Assembly: GCA_963680875.1 (NCBI GenBank) | Contig: OY804585.1 | Span: 30,432,186 to 30,496,185 of the forward strand | Length of the DNA stretch: 64,000 nt | Source: Bathymodiolus brooksi | Taxonomy: Eukaryota; Mollusca; Bivalvia; Mytilida; Modiolidae | Reading direction: 5' to 3' | Notes under the pieces: model-generated | What the model was told of the DNA's origin: nothing | What the model saw: the letters and a program-made list of their open reading frames with translations, nothing else | Databases searched by the model: none | Program-made: the position numbers and the translations under genes | Part shown: positions 13,601 through 28,530 of the stretch, one piece after another | How the letters are laid out: each line of letters opens with the position of its first letter | Numbering within the stretch: the stretch's first letter is position 1

Positions 13601-14873
13601 ATTAGCTACCTCGCATTCCTTCGTTTCATGGTCCAAGAAAATTAGCTACCTGCCTATAAAAATTAGCTACCTCTCATTCCTTCGTTTCATGGTCCATGAA
13701 AATTAGCTACCTGCCCATGAAAATTAGTTACCTCGCATTCCTTCGTTTCATGGTCCATGAAAATTAGCTACCTCGCATCTCGCATTCCTTCGTTTCATGG
13801 TCCATGAAAATTAGCTACCTGCCTATAAAAATTAGCTACCTCGCATTCCTTCGTTTCATGGTCCATGAAAATTAGCTACCTGCCCATGAAAATTAGCTAT
13901 CTCTCATTCCTTCGTTTCATGGTCCATGCAAATTAGCTACCTGCCCATAAAAATTAGCTACCTCTCATTCCTTCGTTTCATGGTCCATGAAAATTAGCTA
14001 CCTCGCATCTCGCATTCCTTCGTTTCATGGTCCATGAAAATTAGCTACCTGCCCATAAAAATTAGCTACCTCTCATTCCTTCGTTTCATGGTCCATGAAA
14101 ATTAGCTACCTCTCATTCCTTCGTTTCATGGTCCATGCAAATTAGCTACCTGCCCATGAAAATTAGCTACCTCTCATTCCTTCGTTTCATGGTCCATGAA
14201 AATTAGCTACCTGCCCATAAAAATTAGCTACCTCGCATTCCTTCGTTTCATGGTCCATGAAAATTAGCTACCTGCCTATAAAAATTAGCTACCTCTCATT
14301 CCTTCGTTTCATGGTCCATGAAAATTAGCTACCTGCCCATGAAAATTAGCTACCTCTCATTCCTTCGTTTCATGGTCCATGCAAATTTGCTACCTGCCCA
14401 TAAAAATTAGCTACCTCTCATTCCTTCGTTTCATGGTCCATGAAAATTAGCTACCTGCCCATGAAAATTAGCTACCTCGCATTCCTACGTTTCATGGTCC
14501 ATGAAAATTTGCTACCTGCCCATAAAAATTAGCTACCTCGCATTCCTTCGTTTCATGGTCCATGAAAATTAGCTACCTGCCCATGAAAATTAGCTACCTC
14601 TCATTCCTTCGTTTCATGGTCCATGAAAATTAGCTACCTGCCCATAAAAATTAGCTACCTTGCATTCCTTCGTTTCATGGTCCATGAAAATTAGCTATCT
14701 GCCCATGAAAATTAGCTACCTCGCATTCCTACGTTTCATGGTCCATGAAAACTAGCTACCTGCCCATAAAAATTAGCTACCTCGCATTCCTTCGTTTCAT
14801 GGTCCATGAAAATTAGCTACCTGCCCATAAAAATTAGCTACCTCTCATTCCTTCGTTTCATGGTCCATGAAAA

Positions 14874-17445
14874 TTAACTACCTGCCCATGATAATTAGCT
14901 ACCTCTCATTCCTTCGTTTCATGGTCCATGAAAATTAGCTACCTGCCCATGAAAATTAGCTACCTCTCATTCCTTCGTTTCATGGTCCATGAAAATTAGC
15001 TACCTGCCCATAACAATTAGCTACCTCTCATTCCTTCGTTTCATGGTCCATGAAAATTAACTACCTGCCCATAAAAATTAGCTACCTCGCATTCCTTCGT
15101 TTCATGGTCCATGAAAATTAGCTACCTGCCTATAAAAATTAGCTACCTCTCATTCCTTCGTTTCATGGTCCATGAAAATTAGCTACCTGCCCATGAAAAT
15201 TAGCTACCTCGCATTCCTTCGTTTCATGGTCCATGAAAATTAGCTACCTCGCATCTCGCATTCCTTCGTTTCATGGTCCATGAAAATTAGCTACCTGCCC
15301 ATAAAAATTAGCTACCTCGCATTCCTTCGTTTCATGGTCCATGAAAATTAGCTACCTGCCTATAAAAATTAGCTACCTCTCATTCCTTCGTTTCATGGTC
15401 CATGAAAATTAGCTACCTGCCCATGAAAATTAGCTACCTCTCATTCCTTCGTTTCATGGTCCATGCAAATTAGCTACCTGCCCATAAAAATTAGCTACCT
15501 CTCATTCCTTCGTTTCATGGTCCATGAAAATTAGTTACCTGCCCATGAAAATTAGCTACCTCTCATTCCTTCGTTTCATGGTCCATGAAAATTAGCTACC
15601 TGCCCATAAAAATTAGCTACCTCGCATTCCTTCGTTTCATGGTCCATGAAAATTAGCTACCTGCCCATAAAAATTAGCTACCTCGCATTCCTTCGTTTCA
15701 TGGTCCATGAAAATTAGCTACCTGCCCATGAAAATTAGCTACCTCGCATTCCTACGTTTCATGGTCCATGAAAATTAGCTACCTGCCCATAAAAATTAGC
15801 TACCTCGCATTCCTTCGTTTCATGGTCCATGAAAATTAGCTACCTCTCATTCCTTCGTTTCATGGTCCATGAAAATTAGCTACCTCACATTCCTTCGTTT
15901 CATGGTCCATGAAAATTAGCTACCTGCCCATGAAAATTAGCTACCTCGCATTCCTACGTTTCATGGTCCATGAAAACTAGCTACCTGCCCATAAAAATTA
16001 GCTACCTCGCATTCCTTCGTTTCATGGTCCATGAAAATTAGCTACCTGCCCATAAAAATTAGCTACCTCTCATTCCTTCGTTTCATGGTCCATGAAAATT
16101 AGCTACCTGCCCATGAAAATTAGCTACCTCTCATTCCTACGTTTCATGGTCCATGAAAATTAGCTACCTGCCCATAAAAATTAGCTACCTCTCATTCCTT
16201 CGTTTCATGGTCTATGAAAATTAGCTACCTGCCCATAAAAATTAGCTACCTCGCATTCCTTCGTTTCATGGTCCATGAAAATTAGCTACCTGCCCATAGC
16301 AATTAGCTACCTCGCATTCCTTCGTTTCATGGTCCATGAAAATTAGCTACCTCTCATTCCTTCGTTTCATGGTCCATGAAAATTAGCTACCTGCCCATAA
16401 AAATTAGCTACCTCGCATTCCTTCGTTTCATGGTCCATGAAAATTAGCTACCTGCCTATAAAAATTAGCTACCTCTCATTCCTTCGTTTCATGGTCCATG
16501 AAAATTAGCTACCTGCCCATGAAAATTAGCTACCTCGCATTCCTTCGTTTCATGGTCCATGAAAATTAGCTACCTCGCATCTCGCATTCCTTCGTTTCAT
16601 GGTCCATGAAAATTAGCTACCTGCCCATAAAAATTAGCTACCTCTCATTCCTTCGTTTCATGGTCCATGAAAATTAGCTACCTCTCATTCCTTCGTTTCA
16701 TGGTCCATGCAAATTAGCTACCTGCCCATGAAAATTAGCTACCTCTCATTCCTTCGTTTCATGGTCCATGAAAATTAGCTACCTGCCCATAAAAATTAGC
16801 TACCTCGCATTCCTTCGTTTCATGGTCCATGAAAATTAGCTACCTGCCTATAAAAATTAGCTACCTCTCATTCCTTCGTTTCATGGTCCATGAAAATTAG
16901 CTACCTGCCCATGAAAATTAGCTACCTCTCATTCCTTCGTTTCATGGTCCATGCAAATTTGCTACCTGCCCATAAAAATTAGCTACCTCTCATTCCTTCG
17001 TTTCATGGTCCATGAAAATTAGCTACCTGCCCATGAAAATTAGCTACCTCGCATTCCTACGTTTCATGGTCCATGAAAATTTGCTACCTGCCCATAAAAA
17101 TTAGCTACCTCGCATTCCTTCGTTTCATGGTCCATGAAAATTAGCTACCTGCCCATGAAAATTAGCTACCTCTCATTCCTTCGTTTCATGGTCCATGAAA
17201 ATTAGCTACCTGCCCATAAAAATTAGCTACCTTGCATTCCTTCGTTTCATGGTCCATGAAAATTAGCTATCTGCCCATGAAAATTAGCTACCTCGCATTC
17301 CTACGTTTCATGGTCCATGAAAACTAGCTACCTGCCCATAAAAATTAGCTACCTCGCATTCCTTCGTTTCATGGTCCATGAAAATTAGCTACCTGCCCAT
17401 AAAAATTAGCTACCTCTCATTCCTTCGTTTCATGGTCCATGAAAA
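14874..17445. repeat. Satellite block B, 2572-bp tandem segment
   Basis: A double marker, TTAACTACC followed by CATGATAATT, occurs at 14874 and again at 17446. TAACAATT recurs at 15011 and 17583, and TTAGTTACC near 15533 and 18105, all 2572 bp apart. The segment is therefore a kilobase-scale tandem duplication. Eight copies of the double marker exist in the array, at 14874, 17446, 25650, 30646, 38432, 42330, 48716 and 54874, with unequal spacing. Confidence 0.8.
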
Positions 17446-18565
17446 TTAACTACCTGCCCATGATAATTAGCTACCTCTCATTCCTTCGTTTCATGGTCCA
17501 TGAAAATTAGCTACCTGCCCATGAAAATTAGCTACCTCTCATTCCTTCGTTTCATGGTCCATGAAAATTAGCTACCTGCCCATAACAATTAGCTACCTCT
17601 CATTCCTTCGTTTCATGGTCCATGAAAATTAGCTACCTGCCCATAAAAATTAGCTACCTCGCATTCCTTCGTTTCATGGTCCATGAAAATTAGCTACCTG
17701 CCTATAAAAATTAGCTACCTCTCATTCCTTCGTTTCATGGTCCATGAAAATTAGCTACCTGCCCATGAAAATTAGCTACCTCGCATTCCTTCGTTTCATG
17801 GTCCATGAAAATTAGCTACCTCGCATCTCGCATTCCTTCGTTTCATGGTCCATGAAAATTAGCTACCTGCCCATAAAAATTAGCTACCTCGCATTCCTTC
17901 GTTTCATGGTCCATGAAAATTAGCTACCTGCCTATAAAAATTAGCTACCTCTCATTCCTTCGTTTCATGGTCCATGAAAATTAGCTACCTGCCCATGAAA
18001 ATTAGCTACCTCTCATTCCTTCGTTTCATGGTCCATGCAAATTAGCTACCTGCCCATAAAAATTAGCTACCTCTCATTCCTTCGTTTCATGGTCCATGAA
18101 AATTAGTTACCTGCCCATGAAAATTAGCTACCTCTCATTCCTTCGTTTCATGGTCCATGAAAATTAGCTACCTGCCCATAAAAATTAGCTACCTCGCATT
18201 CCTTCGTTTCATGGTCCATGAAAATTAGCTACCTGCCCATAAAAATTAGCTACCTCGCATTCCTTCGTTTCATGGTCCATGAAAATTAGCTACCTGCCCA
18301 TGAAAATTAGCTACCTCGCATTCCTACGTTTCATGGTCCATGAAAATTAGCTACCTGCCCATAAAAATTAGCTACCTCGCATTCCTTCGTTTCATGGTCC
18401 ATGAAAATTAGCTACCTCTCATTCCTTCGTTTCATGGTCCATGAAAATTAGCTACCTGCCCATAAAAATTAGCTACCTCGCATTCCTTCGTTTCATGGTC
18501 CATGAAAATTAGCTACCTGCCCATGAAAATTAGCTACCTCGCATTCCTACGTTTCATGGTCCATG

Positions 18566-19405
18566 AAAACTAGCTACCTGCCCATAAAAATTAGCTACCT
18601 CGCATTCCTTCGTTTCATGGTCCATGAAAATTAGCTACCTGCCCATAAAAATTAGCTACCTCTCATTCCTTCGTTTCATGGTCCATGAAAATTAGCTACC
18701 TGCCCATGAAAATTAGCTACCTCGCATTCCTTCGTTTCATGGTCCATGAAAATTAGCTACCTCGCATCTCGCATTCCTTCGTTTCATGGTCCATGAAAAT
18801 TAGCTACCTGCCCATAAAAATTAGCTACCTCGCATTCCTTCGTTTCATGGTCCATGAAAATTAGCTACCTGCCTATAAAAATTAGCTACCTCTCATTCCT
18901 TCGTTTCATGGTCCATGAAAATTAGCTACCTGCCCATGAAAATTAGCTACCTCTCATTCCTTCGTTTCATGGTCCATGCAAATTAGCTACCTGCCCATAA
19001 AAATTAGCTACCTCTCATTCCTTCGTTTCATGGTCCATGAAAATTAGCTACCTGCCCATGAAAATTAGCTACCTCTCATTCCTTCGTTTCATGGTCCATG
19101 AAAATTAGCTACCTGCCCATAAAAATTAGCTACCTCGCATTCCTTCCTTTCATGGTCCATGAAAATTAGCTACCTGCCCATAAAAATTAGCTACCTCGCA
19201 TTCCTTCGTTTCATGGTCCATGAAAATTAGCTACCTGCCCATGAAAATTAGCTACCTCGCATTCCTACGTTTCATGGTCCATGAAAATTAGCTACCTGCC
19301 CATAAAAATTAGCTACCTCGCATTCCTTCGTTTCATGGTCCATGAAAATTAGCTACCTGCCCATGAAAATTAGCTACCTCGCATTCCTACGTTTCATGGT
19401 CCATG
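18566..19405. repeat. 840-bp duplication nested in the second copy of block B
   Basis: The AAAACTAG marker at 15973 corresponds to two positions in the next copy, 18566 and 19406, which are 840 bp apart. The later CATAGCAATT marker moves from an expected +2572 to +3433 (16298 to 19731). The excess of 861 bp equals 840 plus one 21-mer; the 21-mer is explained by a module missing near 15880. This is a clean nested duplication. Confidence 0.75.
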
Positions 19406-21273
19406 AAAACTAGCTACCTGCCCATAAAAATTAGCTACCTCGCATTCCTTCGTTTCATGGTCCATGAAAATTAGCTACCTGCCCATAAAAATTAGCTACC
19501 TCTCATTCCTTCGTTTCATGGTCCATGAAAATTAGCTACCTGCCCATGAAAATTAGCTACCTCTCATTCCTACGTTTCATGGTCCATGAAAATTAGCTAC
19601 CTGCCCATAAAAATTAGCTACCTCTCATTCCTTCGTTTCATGGTCTATGAAAATTAGCTACCTGCCCATAAAAATTAGCTACCTCGCATTCCTTCGTTTC
19701 ATGGTCCATGAAAATTAGCTACCTGCCCATAGCAATTAGCTACCTCGCATTCCTTCGTTTCATGGTCCATGAAAATTAGCTACCTCTCATTCCTTCGTTT
19801 CATGGTCCATGAAAATTAGCTACCTGCCCATAAAAATTAGCTACCTCGCATTCCTTCGTTTCATGGTCCATGAAAATTAGCTACCTGCCTATAAAAATTA
19901 GCTACCTCTCATTCCTTCGTTTCATGGTCCATGAAAATTAGCTACCTGCCCATGAAAATTAGCTACCTCGCATTCCTTCGTTTCATGGTCCATGAAAATT
20001 AGCTACCTCGCATCTCGCATTCCTTCGTTTCATGGTCCATGAAAATTAGCTACCTGCCCATAAAAATTAGCTACCTCTCATTCCTTCGTTTCATGGTCCA
20101 TGAAAATTAGCTACCTCTCATTCCTTCGTTTCATGGTCCATGCAAATTAGCTACCTGCCCATAAAAATTAGCTACCTCTCATTCCTTCGTTTCATGGTCC
20201 ATGAAAATTAGCTACCTGCCCATAAAAATTAGCTACCTCGCATTCCTTCGTTTCATGGTCCATGAAAATTAGCTACCTGCCTATAAAAATTAGCTACCTC
20301 TCATTCCTTCGTTTCATGGTCCATGAAAATTAGCTACCTGCCCATGAAAATTAGCTACCTCGCATTCCTTCGTTTCATGGTCCATGAAAATTAGCTACCT
20401 GCCCATAAAAATTAGCTACCTCGCATCTCGCATTCCTTCGTTTCATGGTCCATGAAAATTAGCTACCTGCCTATAAAAATTAGCTACCTCTCATTCCTTC
20501 GTTTCATGGTCCATGAAAATTAGCTACCTGCCCATAAAAATTAGCTACCTCTCATTCCTTCGTTTCATGGTCCATGAAAATTAGCTACCTGCCCATAAAA
20601 ATTAGCTACCTCGCATTCCTTCGTTTCATGGTCCATGAAAATTAGCTACCTGCCTATAAAAATTAGCTACCTCTCATTCCTTCGTTTCATGGTCCATGAA
20701 AATTAGCTACCTGCCCATGAAAATTAGCTACCTCGCATTCCTTCGTTTCATGGTCCATGAAAATTAGCTACCTCGCATCTCGCATTCCTTCGTTTCATGG
20801 TCCATGAAAATTAGCTACCTGCCTATAAAAATTAGCTACCTCTCATTCCTTCGTTTCATGGTCCATGAAAATTAGCTACCTGCCCATGAAAATTAGCTAC
20901 CTCTCATTCCTTCGTTTCATGGTCCATGCAAATTAGCTACCTGCCCATAAAAATTAGCTACCTCTCATTCCTTCGTTTCATGGTCCATGAAAATTAGCTA
21001 CCTCGCATCTCGCATTCCTTCGTTTCATGGTCCATGAAAATTAGCTACCTGCCCATAAAAATTAGCTACCTCTCATTCCTTCGTTTCATGGTCCATGAAA
21101 ATTAGCTACCTCTCATTCCTTCGTTTCATGGTCCATGCAAATTAGCTACCTGCCCATGAAAATTAGCTACCTCTCATTCCTTCGTTTCATGGTCCATGAA
21201 AATTAGCTACCTGCCCATAAAAATTAGCTACCTCGCATTCCTTCGTTTCATGGTCCATGAAAATTAGCTACCT

Positions 21274-23465
21274 GACTATAAAAATTAGCTACCTCTCATT
21301 CCTTCGTTTCATGGTCCATGAAAATTAGCTACCTGCCCATGAAAATTAGCTACCTCTCATTCCTTCGTTTCATGGTCCATGCAAATTAGCTACCTGCCCA
21401 TAAAAATTAGCTACCTCTCATTCCTTCGTTTCATGGTCCATGAAAATTAGCTACCTGCCCATGAAAATTAGCTACCTCTCATTCCTTCGTTTCATGGTCC
21501 ATGAAAATTAGCTACCTCTCATTCCTTCGTTTCATGGTCCATGCAAATTAGCTACCTGCCCATGAAAATTAGCTACCTCTCATTCCTTCGTTTCATGGTC
21601 CATGAAAATTAGCTACCTGCCCATAAAAATTAGCTACCTTGCATTCCTTCGTTTCATGGTCCATGAAAATTAGCTATCTGCCCATGAAAATTAGCTACCT
21701 CGCATTCCTTCGTTTCATGGTCCATGAAAATTAGCTACCTGCCCATAAAAATTAGCTACCTCGCATCTCGCATTCCTTCGTTTCATGGTCCATGAAAATT
21801 AGCTACCTGCCTATAAAAATTAGCTACCTCTCATTCCTTCGTTTCATGGTCCATGAAAATTAGCTACCTGCCCATAAAAATTAGCTACCTCTCATTCCTT
21901 CGTTTCATGGTCCATGAAAATTAGCTACCTGCCCATAAAAATTAGCTACCTCGCATTCCTTCGTTTCATGGTCCATGAAAATTAGCTACCTGCCTATAAA
22001 AATTAGCTACCTCTCATTCCTTCGTTTCATGGTCCATGAAAATTAGCTACCTGCCCATGAAAATTAGCTACCTCGCATTCCTTCGTTTCATGGTCCATGA
22101 AAATTAGCTACCTCGCATCTCGCATTCCTTCGTTTCATGGTCCATGAAAATTAGCTACCTGCCTATAAAAATTAGCTACCTCGCATTCCTTCGTTTCATG
22201 GTCCATGAAAATTAGCTACCTGCCCATGAAAATTAGCTACCTCTCATTCCTTCGTTTCATGGTCCATGCAAATTAGCTACCTGCCCATAAAAATTAGCTA
22301 CCTCTCATTCCTTCGTTTCATGGTCCATGAAAATTAGCTACCTCGCATCTCGCATTCCTTCGTTTCATGGTCCATGAAAATTAGCTACCTGCCCATAAAA
22401 ATTAGCTACCTCTCATTCCTTCGTTTCATGGTCCATGAAAATTAGCTACCTCTCATTCCTTCGTTTCATGGTCCATGCAAATTAGCTACCTGCCCATGAA
22501 AATTAGCTACCTCTCATTCCTTCGTTTCATGGTCCATGAAAATTAGCTACCTGCCCATAAAAATTAGCTACCTCGCATTCCTTCGTTTCATGGTCCATGA
22601 AAATTAGCTACCTGCCTATAAAAATTAGCTACCTCTCATTCCTTCGTTTCATGGTCCATGAAAATTAGCTACCTGCCCATGAAAATTAGCTACCTCGCAT
22701 TCCTTCGTTTCATGGTCCATGAAAATTAGCTACCTCGCATCTCGCATTCCTTCGTTTCATGGTCCATGAAAATTAGCTACCTGCCCATAAAAATTAGCTA
22801 CCTCGCATTCCTTCGTTTCATGGTCCATGAAAATTAGCTACCTGCCTATAAAAATTAGCTACCTCTCATTCCTTCGTTTCATGGTCCATGAAAATTAGCT
22901 ACCTGCCCATGAAAATTAGCTACCTCGCATTCCTTCGTTTCATGGTCCATGAAAATTAGCTACCTCGCATCTCGCATTCCTTCGTTTCATGGTCCATGAA
23001 AATTAGCTACCTGCCTATAAAAATTAGCTACCTCTCATTCCTTCGTTTCATGGTCCATGAAAATTAGCTACCTGCCCATGAAAATTAGCTACCTCTCATT
23101 CCTTCGTTTCATGGTCCATGCAAATTAGCTACCTGCCCATAAAAATTAGCTACCTCTCATTCCTTCGTTTCATGGTCCATGAAAATTAGCTACCTCGCAT
23201 CTCGCATTCCTTCGTTTCATGGTCCATGAAAATTAGCTACCTGCCCATAAAAATTAGCTACCTCTCATTCCTTCGTTTCATGGTCCATGAAAATTAGCTA
23301 CCTCTCATTCCTTCGTTTCATGGTCCATGCAAATTAGCTACCTGCCCATGAAAATTAGCTACCTCTCATTCCTTCGTTTCATGGTCCATGAAAATTAGCT
23401 ACCTGCCCATAAAAATTAGCTACCTCGCATTCCTTCGTTTCATGGTCCATGAAAATTAGCTACCT
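21274..23465. repeat. 2192-bp tandem segment marked by GACTATAAA
   Basis: The otherwise unseen 21-mer form CTGACTATAAAA occurs at 21274 and 23466, and the CCTTGCATTCC form that follows occurs at 21639 and 23831. Both pairs differ by exactly 2192 bp, so the second is a recent copy of the first. Confidence 0.75.
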
Positions 23466-25034
23466 GACTATAAAAATTAGCTACCTCTCATTCCTTCGTT
23501 TCATGGTCCATGAAAATTAGCTACCTGCCCATGAAAATTAGCTACCTCTCATTCCTTCGTTTCATGGTCCATGCAAATTAGCTACCTGCCCATAAAAATT
23601 AGCTACCTCTCATTCCTTCGTTTCATGGTCCATGAAAATTAGCTACCTGCCCATGAAAATTAGCTACCTCTCATTCCTTCGTTTCATGGTCCATGAAAAT
23701 TAGCTACCTCTCATTCCTTCGTTTCATGGTCCATGCAAATTAGCTACCTGCCCATGAAAATTAGCTACCTCTCATTCCTTCGTTTCATGGTCCATGAAAA
23801 TTAGCTACCTGCCCATAAAAATTAGCTACCTTGCATTCCTTCGTTTCATGGTCCATGAAAATTAGCTATCTGCCCATGAAAATTAGCTACCTCGCATTCC
23901 TTCGTTTCATGGTCCATGAAAATTAGCTACCTGCCCATAAAAATTAGCTACCTCGCATCTCGCATTCCTTCGTTTCATGGTCCATGAAAATTAGCTACCT
24001 GCCTATAAAAATTAGCTACCTCTCATTCCTTCGTTTCATGGTCCATGAAAATTAGCTACCTGCCCATAAAAATTAGCTACCTCTCATTCCTTCGTTTCAT
24101 GGTCCATGAAAATTAGCTACCTGCCCATAAAAATTAGCTACCTCGCATTCCTTCGTTTCATGGTCCATGAAAATTAGCTACCTGCCTATAAAAATTAGCT
24201 ACCTCTCATTCCTTCGTTTCATGGTCCATGAAAATTAGCTACCTGCCCATGAAAATTAGCTACCTCGCATTCCTTCGTTTCATGGTCCATGAAAATTAGC
24301 TACCTCGCATCTCGCATTCCTTCGTTTCATGGTCCATGAAAATTAGCTACCTGCCTATAAAAATTAGCTACCTCGCATTCCTTCGTTTCATGGTCCATGA
24401 AAATTAGCTACCTGCCCATGAAAATTAGCTACCTCTCATTCCTTCGTTTCATGGTCCATGCAAATTAGCTACCTGCCCATAAAAATTAGCTACCTCTCAT
24501 TCCTTCGTTTCATGGTCCATGAAAATTAGCTACCTCGCATCTCGCATTCCTTCGTTTCATGGTCCATGAAAATTAGCTACCTGCCCATAAAAATTAGCTA
24601 CCTCTCATTCCTTCGTTTCATGGTCCATGAAAATTAGCTACCTCTCATTCCTTCGTTTCATGGTCCATGCAAATTAGCTACCTGCCCATGAAAATTAGCT
24701 ACCTCTCATTCCTTCGTTTCATGGTCCATGAAAATTAGCTACCTGCCCATAAAAATTAGCTACCTCGCATTCCTTCGTTTCATGGTCCATGAAAATTAGC
24801 TACCTGCCTATAAAAATTAGCTACCTCTCATTCCTTCGTTTCATGGTCCATGAAAATTAGCTACCTGCCCATGAAAATTAGCTACCTCTCATTCCTTCGT
24901 TTCATGGTCCATGCAAATTTGCTACCTGCCCATAAAAATTAGCTACCTCTCATTCCTTCGTTTCATGGTCCATGAAAATTAGCTACCTGCCCATGAAAAT
25001 TAGCTACCTCTCATTCCTTCGTTTCATGGTCCAT

Positions 25035-28000
25035 GCAAATTAGCTACCTGCCCATGAAAATTAGCTACCTCTCATTCCTTCGTTTCATGGTCCATGAAAA
25101 TTAGCTACCTGCCCATAAAAATTAGCTACCTCGCATTCCTTCGTTTCATGGTCCATGAAAATTAGCTACCTGCCCATAAAAATTAGCTACCTCGCATTCC
25201 TTCGTTTCATGGTCCATGAAAATTAGCTACCTGCCCATGAAAATTAGCTACCTCGCATTCCTACGTTTCATGGTCCATGAAAATTTGCTACCTGCCCATA
25301 AAAATTAGCTACCTCGCATTCCTTCGTTTCATGGTCCATGAAAATTAGCTACCTGCCCATGAAAATTAGCTACCTCTCATTCCTTCGTTTCATGGTCCAT
25401 GAAAATTAGCTACCTGCCCATAAAAATTAGCTACCTTGCATTCCTTCGTTTCATGGTCCATGAAAATTAGCTATCTGCCCATGAAAATTAGCTACCTCGC
25501 ATTCCTACGTTTCATGGTCCATGAAAACTAGCTACCTGCCCATAAAAATTAGCTACCTCGCATTCCTTCGTTTCATGGTCCATGAAAATTAGCTACCTGC
25601 CCATAAAAATTAGCTACCTCTCATTCCTTCGTTTCATGGTCCATGAAAATTAACTACCTGCCCATGATAATTAGCTACCTCTCATTCCTTCGTTTCATGG
25701 TCCATGAAAATTAGCTACCTGCCCATGAAAATTAGCTACCTCTCATTCCTTCGTTTCATGGTCCATGAAAATTAGCTACCTGCCCATAACAATTAGCTAC
25801 CTCTCATTCCTTCGTTTCATGGTCCATGAAAATTAGCTACCTGCCCATAAAAATTAGCTACCTCGCATTCCTTCGTTTCATGGTCCATGAAAATTAGCTA
25901 CCTGCCTATAAAAATTAGCTACCTCTCATTCCTTCGTTTCATGGTCCATGAAAATTAGCTACCTGCCCATGAAAATTAGCTACCTCGCATTCCTTCGTTT
26001 CATGGTCCATGAAAATTAGCTACCTCGCATCTCGCATTCCTTCGTTTCATGGTCCATGAAAATTAGCTACCTGCCCATAAAAATTAGCTACCTCGCATTC
26101 CTTCGTTTCATGGTCCATGAAAATTAGCTACCTGCCTATAAAAATTAGCTACCTCTCATTCCTTCGTTTCATGGTCCATGAAAATTAGCTACCTGCCCAT
26201 GAAAATTAGCTACCTCTCATTCCTTCGTTTCATGGTCCATGCAAATTAGCTACCTGCCCATAAAAATTAGCTACCTCTCATTCCTTCGTTTCATGGTCCA
26301 TGAAAATTAGTTACCTGCCCATGAAAATTAGCTACCTCTCATTCCTTCGTTTCATGGTCCATGAAAATTAGCTACCTGCCCATAAAAATTAGCTACCTCG
26401 CATTCCTTCGTTTCATGGTCCATGAAAATTAGCTACCTGCCCATAAAAATTAGCTACCTCGCATTCCTTCGTTTCATGGTCCATGAAAATTAGCTACCTG
26501 CCCATGAAAATTAGCTACCTCGCATTCCTACGTTTCATGGTCCATGAAAATTAGCTACCTGCCCATAAAAATTAGCTACCTCGCATTCCTTCGTTTCATG
26601 GTCCATGAAAATTAGCTACCTGCCCATGAAAATTAGCTACCTCTCATTCCTTCGTTTCATGGTCCATGAAAATTAGCTACCTGCCCATAAAAATTAGCTA
26701 CCTCGCATTCCTTCGTTTCATGGTCCATGAAAATTAGCTACCTGCCCATGAAAATTAGCTACCTCGCATTCCTACGTTTCATGGTCCATGAAAACTAGCT
26801 ACCTGCCCATAAAAATTAGCTACCTCGCATTCCTTCGTTTCATGGTCCATGAAAATTAGCTACCTGCCCATAAAAATTAGCTACCTCTCATTCCTTCGTT
26901 TCATGGTCCATGAAAATTAGCTACCTGCCCATGAAAATTAGCTACCTCGCATTCCTTCGTTTCATGGTCCATGAAAATTAGCTACCTCGCATCTCGCATT
27001 CCTTCGTTTCATGGTCCATGAAAATTAGCTACCTGCCCATAAAAATTAGCTACCTCGCATTCCTTCGTTTCATGGTCCATGAAAATTAGCTACCTGCCTA
27101 TAAAAATTAGCTACCTCTCATTCCTTCGTTTCATGGTCCATGAAAATTAGCTACCTGCCCATGAAAATTAGCTACCTCTCATTCCTTCGTTTCATGGTCC
27201 ATGCAAATTAGCTACCTGCCCATAAAAATTAGCTACCTCTCATTCCTTCGTTTCATGGTCCATGAAAATTAGCTACCTGCCCATGAAAATTAGCTACCTC
27301 TCATTCCTTCGTTTCATGGTCCATGAAAATTAGCTACCTGCCCATAAAAATTAGCTACCTCGCATTCCTTCGTTTCATGGTCCATGAAAATTAGCTACCT
27401 GCCCATAAAAATTAGCTACCTCGCATTCCTTCGTTTCATGGTCCATGAAAATTAGCTACCTGCCCATGAAAATTAGCTACCTCGCATTCCTACGTTTCAT
27501 GGTCCATGAAAATTAGCTACCTGCCCATAAAAATTAGCTACCTCGCATTCCTTCGTTTCATGGTCCATGAAAATTAGCTACCTGCCCATGAAAATTAGCT
27601 ACCTCGCATTCCTACGTTTCATGGTCCATGAAAACTAGCTACCTGCCCATAAAAATTAGCTACCTCGCATTCCTTCGTTTCATGGTCCATGAAAATTAGC
27701 TACCTGCCCATAAAAATTAGCTACCTCTCATTCCTTCGTTTCATGGTCCATGAAAATTAGCTACCTGCCCATGAAAATTAGCTACCTCTCATTCCTACGT
27801 TTCATGGTCCATGAAAATTAGCTACCTGCCCATAAAAATTAGCTACCTCTCATTCCTTCGTTTCATGGTCTATGAAAATTAGCTACCTGCCCATAAAAAT
27901 TAGCTACCTCGCATTCCTTCGTTTCATGGTCCATGAAAATTAGCTACCTGCCCATAGCAATTAGCTACCTCGCATTCCTTCGTTTCATGGTCCATGAAAA

Positions 28001-28530
28001 TTAGCTACCTGCCCATAAAAATTAGCTACCTCTCATTCCTTCGTTTCATGGTCCATGAAAACTAGCTACCTGCCCATAAAAATTAGCTACCTCGCATTCC
28101 TTCGTTTCATGGTCCATGAAAATTAGCTACCTGCCCATAAAAATTAGCTACCTCTCATTCCTTCGTTTCATGGTCCATGAAAATTAGCTACCTGCCCATG
28201 AAAATTAGCTACCTCGCATTCCTTCGTTTCATGGTCCATGAAAATTAGCTACCTCGCATCTCGCATTCCTTCGTTTCATGGTCCATGAAAATTAGCTACC
28301 TGCCCATAAAAATTAGCTACCTCGCATTCCTTCGTTTCATGGTCCATGAAAATTAGCTACCTGCCTATAAAAATTAGCTACCTCTCATTCCTTCGTTTCA
28401 TGGTCCATGAAAATTAGCTACCTGCCCATGAAAATTAGCTACCTCTCATTCCTTCGTTTCATGGTCCATGCAAATTAGCTACCTGCCCATAAAAATTAGC
28501 TACCTCTCATTCCTTCGTTTCATGGTCCAT
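25035..28530. repeat. Satellite block C, copied at +4996 bp
   Basis: Seven markers repeat at exactly +4996: GCAAATT 25035/30031, TTGCT 25285/30281, AAAACTAG 25524/30520, TTAACTACC 25650/30646, the TCTATG dyad variant 27871/32867, AGCAATT 27956/32952 and the 47-bp module 28254/33250. Module order agrees over about 3.5 kb. Two of the few differences are TAACAATT at 25787 becoming TAAAAATT, and a private TTTATGG near 30631. Confidence 0.82.
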
